Made by a program: the position numbers and the translations under genes. DNA of 64,000 nucleotides, from assembly GCF_907165205.1 (NCBI RefSeq), contig NC_058197.1, forward strand, positions 19,739,766 to 19,803,765, in the 5' to 3' direction. The notes beneath the pieces are model-generated. The model did not search any database. It was not told where the DNA came from and saw only the letters and a program-made list of their open reading frames with translations. Numbering within the stretch: position 1 is the stretch's first letter; every line of letters starts with the position of its first letter. Of the stretch, positions 1 through 13,115 are shown in pieces. The stretch comes from Coccinella septempunctata. Its lineage: Eukaryota; Arthropoda; Insecta; Coleoptera; Coccinellidae.

Positions 1-1666
1 TGAAAACCTTAAGTTTGGCCAGATCTTCAAGCAACCCCTTCTCCTCGAAGTCGGGCTCTTGGGGCTCCGGGGCCTTCTTGACCAGCTGGACGTCTTTGCC
101 TTGTAGTTTGTCCTTTTCGTATTGAGCCTTGTGGCGTTCGTCCATGTCTGCCAAAGCTTGCCTTTCCGCCGTTCTGAAAGGGAATTTTTTAGTAGCAGTC
201 GATAAGACTGTTTTTTTTTGCGTACTTGAGAGTTTCCTGTCGTATCCTATCCTTTTCCGCCATCTCATCTGTGTCCTGAGTGCTGTCACCGTACCCGTCA
301 GTTTCCGGCTCTGTGGTGTCGGTGGTCTCCCCCATGGTTCTAGCCTTGGGCGATGTTATTTTATCTTCGACCTCATCGTCGGATCCACCTTCACGGTGCT
401 CTTCCTCCCTTCAAACGCAACCTTTAAAGTCTCCAATAATCTTGGACTGACCTTGAACTTACTGAGCCCCAGCCAGCTTCTCTTGGGCCTCCAAATAATC
501 CTCGATCTTCTGGTAATCGTCCTCCTTGATGCTGGGACACGACACCTCCTTGGTTACCTCCATTCCTCCCCCTTCCTCTTTCTGCTGGACGGTCTCGCAG
601 ATCTCAGGTTCCGAACTGCAAAAAATCGGATAGACCGTATTTTCGGTCACGTGACCTACAGCGCCCTCACCAGATCTCCCCCTCCTCCTCTGACTCCTCC
701 AGTTTCTTCGCCTCCTCGAACTTCTCCTTCTTCTCCTTCCACAGACCGAGCAGAGAATCGGTAAAGTACTTGTTCTTCAGCCACTGATCCTTGGACGCGT
801 CTATGGCCGCCAGGAACTTGTAGACCGTCAGGAACTTCTCGAGGGTTATGGATGCGGACGCGCCGTCCGGTTCCTCGGTCAGGATTTCGCACACCATTAT
901 CATGGTTTGCGTGAGAGACTTGAAAAAAAAATAGACAACGAAATTTCGGGATGAATTGGAAGATCTGGCAACAGGGATTCTTTCGGAACATAGAGTACTC
1001 ACGGCGGATATCATGGAAGCACAGAGTCCGATGAACTTCAGCCACGGTACGGCCATGGGGTCCTTGAAGCCGCCCAGACATAGAATCTGGATGAGCTGTT
1101 CGTGCTGCTGACAGGAACCCATCCATCTATCCCACAGCACTTTGAACTCGACCGTGGAGCTCGGATGGATCTGGAGGTACAGCGACTTGACCCATCCGGG
1201 AGTCAGACCGTGCCAGTCGTCTGGAATGGGGTACTCCAGACGCGTTTTTACCGGCGGAGGGCAGTTCAGCGCCAGACATCGGAAGTACGTGGTAGACCAT
1301 CTAAAAATTTTACCGTTCAAAAATATTCTATGAATGTCATAGACATTCATGTATGTGGTGCATAGAAAATTGTCTTTGACGGGTAAAATACATAGAAAGT
1401 AAATAAAAAATGAAATAGGTTAAAGGTTCTTTAAGAATGGCATTTTTTACGATGAATATCGAAAAGCATTCAAAGTTATGTATATCAAACATCCATGCAT
1501 AGTGCTGAAGGGATGATTTAATTGCTGATTGAAGTTATCGTACTCACTTTAGCAAATCTACAGGTTGCGTCCTGATAGCAGCTTTCGCATACTGTCTCAA
1601 AAGATAGGGAAATGTTGGAGGGATGGAGATCTGTTCTGCACAATAGAGATCTTCTGTAGCATCCAT
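1..1666 (-). CDS. Ropporin-1-like protein (3' end outside window)
   Basis: Sperm-flagellum protein of the ropporin/ROPN1L family, which binds A-kinase anchoring proteins through an RIIa fold in the fibrous sheath or radial spokes. Exons on the minus strand: 1666-1548, 1300-1003, 918-671, 615-463, 408-226, 173-1 (continues past the window edge); phases agree at each junction. The start is ATG at 1666. Exon 1 carries the RIIa signature (CAEQISIPPTFPYLLRQYAK, then AIRTQP and DLL). Later parts match the family: WSTTYF, GLTPGWVK, and CEILTEEPDG directly after a phase-0 splice. Vertebrate ROPN1L ends at about 230 residues; here an acidic, Glu/Asp-rich extension continues through three more exons, so this arthropod form is much longer. 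The acceptor of exon 5 (near 409) is weak. Identity is secure; the tail model is moderate. Confidence 0.85.
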
Positions 1667-4162
1667 GTTAGGTTTCCTATTGATTTTTCATGAGCAATTC
1701 GGGATTAAAAAACTGTTTCATCTTTCGAAAATGTGACAGATTTGTTTGTGGTGCGTTTCCATGGTTACGAAGACCCGATCAATATACGAATTCTATGAAT
1801 TGATGATAGCATAGACATTTTATTCATCTTGCCAAAAGAGCTTAGCATAGATGTGTTATCCTGTGGAAATAAACTGCAGATTCGAAAAAAAATTGCGCTT
1901 GCTTGGGATTTCCCCTTTTCGTTAATGGGACCCAAAGTCCGACAGTTGTTGATTCGTATTATTTGACGCGAAAGAACCATAACAATTAAGTACCAGAGGA
2001 ATTCGCCATCATAGCTCCTCAACGGTAGCGTTCCAAGAAATAACAATTACGTAATTGGATTTAGCTCAGTCTTGTTTTCGGTAATTTCGAATGCCGGTCA
2101 TGTTTTGCAATGTTTGGATTGAAAATTACGCACGCCTCTCTGTGACCCCCTCCAGATGAAGAAAAAGGAAAGTGCACACGATATTCGCTGGTCGGGCCAA
2201 AGATTACGAGACAGTAATTCGAGAGCTCATCGAAGGTGGTGAATTCGTGATTTGAGAACGGTCTTAGAGATATCAACAGGTGAGTTGTGGGTTTTAATTT
2301 GGAATGGGTCTTTTTTTTTATCAAGGATCTGTCCCTTTGTATCGGTTTTTCTCACGAAAACATAAGGTCGCTTCGGAACGAACCCCTGATGACGCTGTCT
2401 GTGACTACTGTCATCTGTGATCCGGAATATTTCAAAATTTATTTTTTCTATTTAATCGCAATTCATATGGTAGGAGTTAGTAACATTCCAATGCCTCCCT
2501 TTGGGTTTTGAGAGTTTTCTTATACTTTTGGACAACAAAAGGACTCCTAAGTAAAATCAATCAAAAAGTAAGTTTTTGCCATATTGACACGGTTTACTCT
2601 GTGGTTTACGCACACTGCCCAATATAAAATTAGGAAAGCGAATGTTATTTTCTTTTCAATGGTTGTTTCTCTTAACTTTCCACCCATTAATAACGTTTCT
2701 TCATTTCTTCAATAGTCAAATTCTGACATGATAAGTATTGCTAACCCCTGGCTCAGCGAAAGTTTTTATTCTTCAACGTCGGTTATTTAATATTGAAAAA
2801 TTCATAACATAACGGTGATTTTATTAATAGAACGACTTTCACTGCTATTCGTAGAAATGACGAAACTATTATCGAGATATATTTGAACAATTATTCCAAA
2901 TAACCGCAATGTAAGTTTGGTCGAGATAGAAATTCGGAACGGAAAAAATTTCTTTGGAACACAGCGATTTAATGGTTCATTTTGCAATTTGCTATTTATA
3001 GGAAAACTTAGAACATTGTACTCTTCTTCTTGTACAACTTTTATCGAATTGAAATAAAGATTTCATGAGCTTAAATGAAAATGAGATTCAAAATCTTTTT
3101 TTTTCTCGTGCATGGATTGATGAGCCACCCGGTATATTGTTTTTATACAATTGATCACCTGATAATTCAGGTCAATCCAAGATGTGTTATTAAACAAGAG
3201 TTGTTGACGCAAATATTTCCATCTGAAAAAAGTAATGGGTACTTTTTGCTTCAGTGATCATACTAACGACTGTTTTCATTATTGATTTGTATTTTATATT
3301 TTCCTATACGAGATTAAGTGAATCATCTAAGATGAGATGACGATGTTGGCTAAACCAATTTTTGGGTCGTGTTTTTTTTGCGGTCGAATAGGTACAACAT
3401 TAATTATTGTCTGATGAAGGTTACCTTGTTTATATCCCAAACTGGGAACATCCAACAAGGTTTCACGTCAGTGCATCATATCTTCAACAGTGTCATCAAT
3501 ATTCTTTTCCGGACACCTTATACAAGTCCCAAACTGAGTCATTTAAATCAGAAAACCCATGATAGTTTATCAATTTATATAATATAATTTCATTTATATT
3601 ATAATTCAAATAATCGTCTGTATAATGTCTGTTTCAATTAGTTCACCCTGTAGGTATTCACGCCAAACCAGATTAGGTTCATAACAACAATTTTCTATTT
3701 CATCGGCCAAGGCTTTTTTTTTAATGGACTCTCATCATCCACGTCGAGAACTAAATGCGTAATTTCAAGTTGTAATCGAAGAGTTTTAAGGCTAGAAAAT
3801 AGGGATAATTAACAATTAATTTCTTGGTTCACCTAGAAAACGAATTAAGTCAATTCAAGACATCCCCACAACGTATTTATTACCCCCCGTTAATTTCGAG
3901 TCGGTTATATATCTATCTAGAGTGTGTACACATTGGTAAATCAACTTTGACACCTAAAGAAGAAGCAGTAACCATAAAAGTGCAACTCAGAGTCTCCCAC
4001 CCATAAATTCCTTCCTCAACCAAAGTTCCCGAACAATCCCAGCCCAAGAATAGAACCTTGAGGGACTCCCCAGTGCTAGATCGTGGCCCAATAGCCGCCC
4101 CTCGCTGAATCCCTAGATCCAGATCGATATTTATCAGTCCCATTTTGACCCACAGCTACAGA
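1667..4162. other. Intergenic, ropporin-like to FAR1
   Basis: AT-rich spacer between the divergent ropporin-like gene and FAR1. I see no open frame with coding character. A TATATATC run at 3906-3913 lies about 250 bases before the FAR1 ATG and could be a core promoter, but this is weak. Confidence 0.4.
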
Positions 4163-7001
4163 ATGCCGACAGAATATGTGGACGGTCATCCAGACAGATG
4201 CGAAGACTTCTTCGCCGGCAAAACCGTGTTGATCACGGGAGGCACAGGCTTTATGGGCAAGGTCCTGGTGGAGAAACTGCTGAGGGCTTGTCCGAAAGTC
4301 AAGAAGGTGATCCTGCTGATGAGGGACAAGAAGGGAAAGAGTCCGGAGCAGAGGTTGAAGGATATTTTTGCAGGACCGGTAAGTTCTTGTCGACTGTTAA
4401 TAGAGCGTGATAATTGGGATAACGAGATTCAGTGGAATTTGTAGATTTATTTCCAATTGTTGGACAGGAAATTAGATTATTAACTGTCAGAAATATTCGG
4501 TCTGTTGAATATTTGAATAGTTCATGTCTTTCTTAACTTTCACATCTAGTCGTTATGAAATCGGTCAGCGTAATTGGTTGCCCCCTCATTAACCATCATT
4601 AAACTTCATCACTGAATCGATCTCGATTAAAACCAACTCTTCATCCGTATCGGAAATGCGTTTGAATCAATACTTTTTTCCGGCAGCTCTTCGACATGCT
4701 GAAGAAAGAATGCGGACCGGACCATCTCAAGAAGGTGGTCCCTTGCAAGGGAGACGTGGCCGAGGAGGATCTGGCCCTCAAGAAGGAGGATAGGGCCTGG
4801 CTGGCCGAGGAAGTCGAGATAGTCTTCCACTGCGCCGCCACCATAAGGTTCGACGAGACGCTGAAGAAGGCCGTGCTTCTGAACGTCAGGGGAACGCAAC
4901 TGATGCTGGACCTGGCCAGGGAAATGAAGAAATTGCTGGTGAGTTACGTGTATGAGTTTTGGATCTTCCGTGTCGAAACTGAGAGTGTTATGCGAAGATG
5001 CATTCTGTGTCAAGTTCATTGGGTCACTCTCGGTTATGTAATACCACGTCTATCGTATGGTGGTACTCGAGAGGCGTTATATAAGCATCCATATAAGTGC
5101 CACTCTTCGACTCTGGTTCAGAAGTAGGTCATTTGTCTTCTAAATCATACATCGAAGTCTTGGAACTATCAAAAGAAAGTGTTTCGTATCTATCGAACAC
5201 TGATATTCACAATTTAACTGTACACTTGTTAAAATCAATGAAACTTGATCGATAATTTCAATTTGCATGCCTAAAACCTTAGAAAAATCCATTTCTTTAT
5301 CGAAGGGAACTTTCTGTTAGGTCTTCGTCCATCTATCGACCGCCTACTGCCATTTGAACGAGAGGGTGCTCTACGAGAAGCCTTACCCTCCGCCAGCAAG
5401 TCCACATCACGTGATCAAATGTTGCGAATGGATGAGCGAAGAGGTGTTGGAGTCCATCACACCAAAGTGAGTCTCATTTCGTGCCCAAACCCAACCTATC
5501 CTCACCAATATTGGACTAGAAGAAAGCATGCCTTCATCACAGCAAATTAAACCTAACCTAAGTGAACCTAACCCAACAAAACCTAATCTAACCTAAGAAA
5601 AAGTATCCCAACCTAACCTAACCTCACCAAAAATGAGTTTTCTCTGGTCTCTCAACCTAACGAAACTTAACCTAACCTAACAAAACCTAAGAAAAAGTAT
5701 CCTAACCTAACCTAACCTCACCAAAACATGATTCGAAGTGATTACCCATGTTTTTTTTTGTCCCAAGGCTTCTGGGTAACATACCAAACACCTACGCCTT
5801 CACAAAGGCTTTGGCTGAATCCTTGGTATGCGATGAAATGGACAATTTACCGGTAGTGGTCTTAAGACCTTCAATAGTACTGCCCATTTGGTTGGAACCT
5901 TTACCTGGATGGACTGACAACATCAATGGACCTACTGGTCTTTTGATTGGAGCTGGTAAAGGTGTTATAAGGACCATGTGGTGTAAAGGAGATGGCTATG
6001 CCGACTACGTGCCAGTGGATATCGCTGTTAACTGCATGCTTGCCAGTACCTACGACTGCGTTTACTTCAAGTGAGTCCCTCATCATATAAATCACTCAGA
6101 TTCTGAAAAATGTGGATAATTTCCAGGCAAAGAAGAATTTACAACGTGACAAGTTCGTCCGAATACAAAATTTCCTACGAAGAGATCATAAACATAGGTA
6201 GAAGAATCGTGGAGACTAAGATACCCCTAAACGGAGTCGCCTGGTACCCCGGTGGGTCGATGAAGAGGAACAGAACCTACCACAGAATCTGCTTCTTCCT
6301 TTACCACATCATCCCAGCCATCTTTGTCGACGCCCTTCTGGTTTTACTGGGTTACAAGCCAGTGTGAGTATTTTCCTCAAATTCCAGGAAATTTCGAGAA
6401 ATTTTCAACCATCATTTGTCCGTTCCGAATTGAATTTTGGGAGAATCATCGATTCAGATCTGGTGATCGTTTATATTGTGACAGGCAAAGCTTTGAGCTT
6501 TGAATAACTGTTCCCAACTCTTCAAGTGTCAATTTTGCGACGTTGCATTTTCTCGAATTTTCCCGGATTCTCCTGAATTATATTTTCGCAGGTTGATGAG
6601 GGTGCAGAGACGTATCGCCAAAGGTTTCGAGGTGTTTGAGTACTACGCGAACAACCAGTGGGACTTCCACAACGAAGACTCCCTGGAAGCGAGGAAACTG
6701 TTGAATCCCACGGAAAAGAAGAAATACAAACTAGACGGAGACGGCATGAATTACGAGGAGTACTTCACGAATTGCGTACACGCTGCCAGATTGTACATTT
6801 TGAACGAAACTGATGATCAGTTGCCAGCTGCTAGGAGACACATGAGGGTGTAAGTGATTTTTTCGAAATTTGAAGTTTTGATGTACTGAATGTTGTTTTT
6901 TTTTCAGGATGTGGTTCGTCGATAGAATATGCAAGACTTTGATCCTGTGTGGCTTCATGTACCTGTTTTATAAATATCTTCTTCTGCCTATTTTTGGATG
7001 A
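4163..7001 (+). CDS. Fatty acyl-CoA reductase 1 (FAR)
   Basis: Alcohol-forming FAR: reduces fatty acyl-CoA to primary fatty alcohol with two NADPH, at the ER or peroxisome membrane; alcohols feed wax, pheromone or hydrocarbon synthesis. Seven exons: 4163-4378, 4687-4938, 5321-5466, 5768-6070, 6127-6363, 6592-6849, 6908-7001; 501 residues, the normal family length. The Rossmann NADP motif TGGTGFMGK is near residue 30 and the catalytic YAFTK (YxxxK) lies in exon 4. The C-terminal FAR_C ('sterile') domain spans exons 5-7 and ends in a hydrophobic, probably membrane-bound tail. An AATAAA is at 7133. Exon 4 (303 nt) equals two exons (110 + 193 nt) of the other three FARs, so one intron was lost here or gained by the others. 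Intron 3 holds CCTAA tracts. Substrate chain length cannot be read from the sequence. Confidence 0.93.
5540..5725. repeat. Interstitial CCTAA (TTAGG-type) tracts
   Basis: Many degenerate copies of aacctaacctaac within FAR1 intron 3, including two larger near-repeats of a block containing 'aagaaaaagtatcc' followed by 'aacctaacctaacctcacc'. The unit matches the canonical insect telomere repeat (TTAGG)n read on the other strand. It is short and imperfect, so it is an interstitial tract and not a telomere. Confidence 0.7.
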
Positions 7002-8506
7002 TATCGTTGTTTCATTATGCTACATAGTTTTATGTTGTTAGATCGAATTTTTTATACATGTTATTGAATTTTATACAAGCAATTCATGTGACTGTTGAAA
7101 AATTATTTAGATTTATATGTAATTTAGTATTCAATAAAAATTTAGTAACTAATACTTGTGTTCTTTCCTTAATCCCTTATACAACCATAAAAATCAAAAA
7201 AATCTTCAATCAATTCAGATTTACATCTAACAGACCATAAAAGTGATTCATCTTGAACCTACGAAATTTAGAATAACAATTTTCGTACAACCCATGTACG
7301 TATATGCGTGATTTCGAGGATAATTAGAAAAAACGCACATGGAGCTGCGCATAATATTCATAGCAATGAATAATAATTATGGCTATTTGAGATATTCCAT
7401 GGACTTAATGGGTTTTCTCATTACGTTTGCTCGAATTCAATTACTTATATGGAATTAGTGTTGTTTAACGACTTTGAAGAATAAAGTCTAGGAATTATTT
7501 ACGACATGGCGAATAATTCTTATCTCCGAATAGATTATCTGAATTGAAGGTGAAAAACATTTCATTTTATTGAGAAAGGAAGATATCAATCCAATTATTA
7601 CAAATTTAAGTTTTGGCGGATGCGCTCATGAATTATTAGGGACTAGGCCTGAAAAATTCTGTTTCTGATTTTCTCGGATAATGAGTTTATAGCTCAAACA
7701 TCAAAGACCAAGTGGTATTTATACAATGGCTCAAATATTCCATAGAAATTAGGATGGATCTGTCATCTTTCTTCATTCACAAAAAGATGATGAGAAGTGA
7801 TTTTATAAGGGGTTGGAATAGCCTAGGCTTGAAAGCGATCTATATTTAAAAGAATTCAGAGAAAAAGCTAGATCAATTGTCGAAAGTTGTGATATTCTTT
7901 CGTTCATTAAAAAAATGATAACCAAAATTATGTGTATCGGCGCATCCACCATAATTGTGTATAGCAAGTGAATAATTTCATCCTTGCTTGGTTTCAATTT
8001 GTTTTTTTATAGTCCCTAAATGGTTCTGTTAGTTTAAAATTCTACAGCTCTCCAGAAAATCCGCTAGAAACTTCACATTTCCAAAAATAACGTTATATCT
8101 CACGTATAAATTCTTACAGACTTGTAAGGGTTTCCGAAATATTGTTTCGTAATATCACTAAAGATCTTAACCTTATATGTTTGCAGTAATAAATCTTTTT
8201 TTGCACCAGCGTTTTGCACATTGATTTAATTCATGAACCTATATTTTATTCCGAAGCGTTTAATGTCATTTTTAACGCTTTGTTGAACATCTCTAATGCT
8301 AGAATTGGTGGAATTATCGATACAAAATACGCAAAAAATAGAAATATTACTGCAATAAGGATATGACGTACTGGATGAAAAAATTAGTAATCCACGATAT
8401 ATACCCTTGTAAGAATTGTCTCCGGCACAAACCTTCTTCAAAGAGCAGTGAAATAATAGATTTTTTAAAATTTTCTTGTCGTGAGTGAGTGCCTCTTTCA
8501 ATTTCC
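7002..8506. other. Intergenic, FAR1 to FAR2
   Basis: FAR1 3'UTR with poly(A) signal at 7133-7138, then AT-rich spacer. No coding sequence recognised. Confidence 0.5.
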
Positions 8507-10421
8507 ATGAAAATGTCCAACGATTTAACGATGGAACACCCTGATAGAATTGCAGAATTTTTCGAGGAAAAAGTGGTTTTAATCACCGGTGCTACAGGAT
8601 TTATTGGTAAAGTTCTTCTGGAAAAACTATTGAGGGCATGTCCTAGAGTCAAAAACGTTATCGTCTTAGTCAGGCCCAAGAAAGGAAAGAGTCCTAGACG
8701 AAGAATGGAGGAAATTTTGAGCGGTCCAGTGAGTTTATTACAGGTGTTCCTCAAGGATGCATTCAAGGGTTTCTTTTGTAGCTCTTCAATAGTCTGAGGG
8801 ACAAACATGGTCCAGAACACCTGAAGAAGGTTAAAACCATCAACGGAGATGTCCTCAAGAAGGACTTGGATATAAGCACAGAAGAAAAGGTTTGGTTGTA
8901 TGAGGAGGTACAAGTCGTCTTCCATTGCGCTGCCACTGTAAGGTTTGACGAGTGTTTAAGAACAGCCGTTCTTCTGAACGTCAGAGGTACCCAACAGATG
9001 CTGGAGTTGGCCAAGGGTATGAGGAACTTGCAGGTTGGTTAAGGTTACACGAAAATTCGAAGGATCAATTTTTTTCATCAACTCCAATCGCAGGTTTTCC
9101 AATATATTTCCACGGCGTATTGTCATATGGAAGAGGCGGAGCTTTTCGAGAAGGTGTACGATCCACCAGCAGACCCTCACAAAATCATCAAAATTTGCGA
9201 GTGGCTTAGGAAGGAAGAAATAGATTTGTTAGCTCCCAGGTGAGTTTTCAGAAAACCAAGCTGGCTGCTTCCAGAAAAGTTGTTCATCGTTTCTTTCAGG
9301 TTATTGGGGAATTGTCCAAATGCATATGCTTACACCAAGGCTCTGGCAGAAGCTTTGGTGGCAGAGCAAATGGAGAACCTTCCAGTGCAAATCCTCAGGC
9401 CATCTGTTGGTGAGTTTGCCCAATCTCCTCAAGTTGTATGTGTACTGTATTGTTTTGTCTTGAAGTGGTCCCAATTTGGAAAGAACCAATACCAGGATGG
9501 ACAGACAACTTGAATGGACCCTCTGGTCTTCTCCTAGGTGCAGGAAAGGGGGTCCTAAGGACCATATACCTCAAGGGAAACGCATGTGCAGACTACATTT
9601 CAGTAGATTTGGTCGCCAACGCTTTGCTTTTCTTCGCCTTCTTAACCAGCCTCAACGTGTAAGAATTTACCATCAATCAAACAAATCCAGTCAATCAAAC
9701 CAATTCTTTCAGGAACAAAAGGGTTTACCACGTAACCACCAACAAAGAAGTAAGAGTCACATACGATGATCTCATAAATAGATCGAAGGAAATAATGCTG
9801 TCCAAGATACCCTTACCAGGGGCAGTTTGGTACCCTGGTGGCTCTACTAAAAGGTCCAAATTGTACAATAAATTGTGCATATTTCTGTATCACACAGTGC
9901 CTGCCATCTTGGTTGATACCCTGTTGTATGTGATAGGATATGAACCCGTGTAAGTAGTAGAACATATAGGAAAGACCACAAAGTTACGTAGTTGCCACTC
10001 CTCTAATTTTTTTTTAGATTGATGAGGGTGCAAAGACGCATCAATAGAGGGTTCGAGGTACTAGGATACTACGCCAACAACCAGTGGACCTTCAACAACC
10101 AACAATTGACCGAATTGAGAACCTTGATGAATCCCACGGAGAAGAAGATCTACAAGCTGGACCTTGAGGGTTTCAACTTCGACGAATATTTGTACAATGC
10201 CGTTCTTTCTGTTAGGAGGTATTTACTGAATGAACCGGACGAAACTATACCCGCCTCAAAGAGGCATATGTTGATGTGAGTGTTTTTGGAGAATTCGAAG
10301 ATGAAATTCTAATTTTTTTCTTTGCAGATTGTGGGCTCTGGATAGAGGCTGCAAGATCTTTCTTAGTTACGCATTAATGTATCTGTTGTACACACAAGTA
10401 TTCCTACGTTTCTTTCATTGA
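8507..10421 (+). CDS. Fatty acyl-CoA reductase 2 (FAR)
   Basis: Second tandem FAR; the family reaction is acyl-CoA to fatty alcohol using NADPH. Eight exons: 8507-8728, 8782-9033, 9094-9239, 9300-9409, 9466-9658, 9713-9949, 10018-10275, 10328-10421, giving 503 residues. A second in-frame ATG at 8513 would give 501, and I cannot decide between them. NADP motif TGATGFIGK; active-site YAYTK in exon 4; FAR_C domain in exons 6-8 with the conserved AVWYPGGS and LMRVQRRI segments. The intron 2 donor (gttggt after LQ) is unusual but phase and homology support it. Exons 2-8 have the same lengths as in FAR3 (252/146/110/193/237/258/94), so the two are a clear tandem duplicate pair. AATAAA lies at 10695. 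Confidence 0.92.
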
Positions 10422-10963
10422 TTTGTTTCATTGTTTTGTCAAATTTTGTTTATTATATACTATATTTTAGAAAATTGTTTTTTTTTATTCTACTTGAATC
10501 GTTTTTGTTGGTTTTATGATCGATTTTGGATCATGGACAGTTTTACTCTCATGTTGTGGCCTTCTTTTTCCAAATGGTTGATAAAATAAGACATTCATCC
10601 CAATTTTTTAAATAGATCAAGTCGAAATTAAAACTTCAGACTTTCCCTCTGTTAAATTCAAGTTGATTGTATGTGTTTAATTGAAATGAGGATCAATAAA
10701 CTCAGGTCAGATGCACAAAAATATGCACACCCGATAACGATACGAGAAAAGAGTAATAACAATAATTTGAAATATTTCCATTTTGCCATCGTAAAAACGC
10801 ATTCGACAAAATTTAATTATAGCCACATTTATATGCTCCAATGCGCACAAAAGTGAACGAACCAAATTCACCCGAAAAAAAAATTTGTACCAAAAGAGTA
10901 TGACGCTATAAACTGGCACTGAGTTCAATAGTCGATGATATTGGGTAGTAGGCTGGTAGTAGG
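10422..10963. other. Intergenic, FAR2 to FAR3
   Basis: FAR2 3'UTR with a poly(A) signal near 10695, then AT-rich spacer without coding character. Confidence 0.5.
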
Positions 10964-10971
10964 TATAAATA
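10964..10971 (+). promoter_or_regulatory. TATA box of FAR3
   Basis: TATAAATA lies about 150 bases before the FAR3 ATG. Pyrimidine-rich initiator-like sequence follows some 20-35 bases on (10985-11005), as expected for a TATA promoter. A strong acceptor immediately before the ATG (ttttttccag, ending 11119) suggests a short non-coding first exon between the two. Position-based inference only. Confidence 0.5.
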
Positions 10972-11119
10972 TGAGGGTGATCTTTTCATTTTATCGTTCT
11001 CTTCTGAAACTCCACGAAAGCCATTCCAATCTTCGAATTCTCCCATCAGATTTGTTTTTATCAGGGTGAGATTCATCCCGTCCAAATTCCAACCTTCCAC
11101 ATTAAAAACTTTTTTCCAG

Positions 11120-13115
11120 ATGTCTGCAGATAACACAGATAGGATCGAACAATTCTTCGAGGGAAAAACAGTTCTCGTGACCGGTGCGACAGGATTTTTG
11201 GGCAAGGTCATCATCGAAAAACTTCTAAGGGCATGCCCTAAAGTGAAGCAAGTGGTAGCTTTGGTACGGACCAAGAAAGGAAAGAATCCTGAGCAGCGAA
11301 TGGAGGAAATCTTAAATGGCCCTGTGAGTCCATAACTGGTGTACCTCAGGGGTGCATCTTAGTCCCATCATTCTTCTTACACATTAAGGTTGACCTCTAA
11401 AACCATCAATATTTCTAGCTCTTCGAGACTTTAAGGAAGAAATGGGGTCCAGATCATTTGAACAAGGTTGTAGCTATCGAAGGGGACATTACCAAGAGGA
11501 ATTTGAACCTTTGCTCGGAAGACAAGGCTTGGTTATGCGAGGAAGTTGAGATTGTGTTCCATTGTGCTGCCACAGTCAGATTTGATCAACCTTTGAAAAC
11601 TGCGGTACTGATAAACGTGAAGGGAACCAAGCAAATACTGGACCTTGCCAAAGGAATGAGGAACTTGCAGGTAAGTTCGATGAAGAAATGTTCACTCAGC
11701 CATACACCATTAAATTTTGGTATTCCACAGGTGTTTCAACACATATCAACCGCCTATTGTCATTTGGAAGAGAAAAAACTCCTGGAGAAAGCCTACGAAC
11801 CACCAGCAAACCCACATCATATCCTGAAGCTATGCGAATTGTTGAGAGATGAAGAGATTGAGTTTATAACACCAAGGTAGGTTGGAACATGTACAAAACT
11901 TGTCAGGGTTTTATTTGGTCGTGTTTCTCAGGTTGTTAGGGAGGATCCCGAACACTTACGCTTACACCAAAGCCCTCGCTGAAGCTTTGGTGTTGGAGGA
12001 GATGGATAAAGTTCCAGCACTCATCATTAGGCCTTCTGTTGGTGAGTATATCATTGTCTTGGTGCTACTGGGTTGCATCGATGTTTTTACAGTGGTCCCA
12101 ATTTGGAAAGAACCAATTCCTGGATGGACTGACAACTTAAATGGGCCTGCAGGGCTTCTGATTGGGGCTGGTAAAGGGGTGATAAGGACGATGTACATCA
12201 AAGAAAACTCCTTCAGCGACTATATCCCTGTGGATGTTGTAGCTAATGCAATCTTGACCCTAACCTTCCTCAGCACCCTAAACACGTGAGTAGAGTCAAG
12301 TCCAAATTGAATTGAGAGACACAGTGTGGAGTTTTAGGTCTCAGAGGATATACCACATCACCAGCAATGAAGACGTCAGAGTATCATACGATGAAATAAT
12401 AAATATGGGGAGAAAAATCGTTGAAACCATAATACCACTACCTGGCGTGGCCTGGTACCCTGGAGGCTCCATAAAAAGATCGAAATTCTACAACAACCTC
12501 AGTTTCCTGCTTTTCCAATGGATACCAGCACTACTAGTCGATACAATCTTGTTCGTTTTGGGCTTTGAACCAGTGTAAGTATCGAGGATTGTTCAGAATT
12601 TCCTAATAAACAATTTGGTGCGACTTTTAAGTACGAGCGACCAATATTGAAAGAGTTGCGACGTTGCCATTCTAGTTGGGATCAGTGAATTCGAGGATTT
12701 TTTCCCCTAGGTTGATGAGGGTGCAGAGGAGGATAGCTAAAGGTTGTGAGGTCATGGAGTACTACGCGAACAACGAATGGATATTTAGCAATCAAAGGAC
12801 GAAAGAAAAAAGGACCCTGCTCAACTTAACAGAGAGGAAAAAGTATAAATTGGACTGTGATGGCTTCGACTATGAGGAATACTTTACGAATTGCGTGTTA
12901 TGCGCTAGGAGATACATTCTCAATGAACCAGATGAGAATATTCCGGCTGCGAAAAGACATATGTTCGTGTAAGTATACAGGGTGATAAGATATGATCTTT
13001 TGTAACTGGGATTTTTTTCAGGATGTGGTTGGTCGATAGGACTTGCAAGGTTTTGATTCTATTCGCAACCATTTACTCGTTATACAAACATTTGTATCTA
13101 CGTATTTTAAAGTGA
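11120..13115 (+). CDS. Fatty acyl-CoA reductase 3 (FAR)
   Basis: Third tandem FAR. Eight exons: 11120-11323, 11419-11670, 11731-11876, 11932-12041, 12093-12285, 12338-12574, 12711-12968, 13022-13115; 497 residues. The ATG sits directly after a splice acceptor, so the 5'UTR is probably spliced. NADP-binding TGATGFLGK near residue 20, catalytic YAYTK in exon 4, VPIWKEPIPGWTDN at the start of exon 5, and the FAR_C domain with GVAWYPGGS in exon 6. The C-terminal exon is hydrophobic and ends LRILK. A poly(A) signal AATAAA is at 13135, 20 bases past the stop. Exon lengths from exon 2 on are identical to FAR2. All catalytic motifs are intact, so it should be an active enzyme; substrate is unknown. 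Confidence 0.93.

Noticed and set aside
129..764. 211-residue plus-strand open frame
   Set aside because: It is the antisense shadow of the ropporin-like exons, with low-complexity Pro/Ser content.
12977..12990. 'acagggtg' / 'caccctgtat' motifs here and near 26278 and 28365, suggestive of a shared mobile-element end
   Set aside because: Short, scattered and without paired termini or target duplications in this window; insufficient to call an element.
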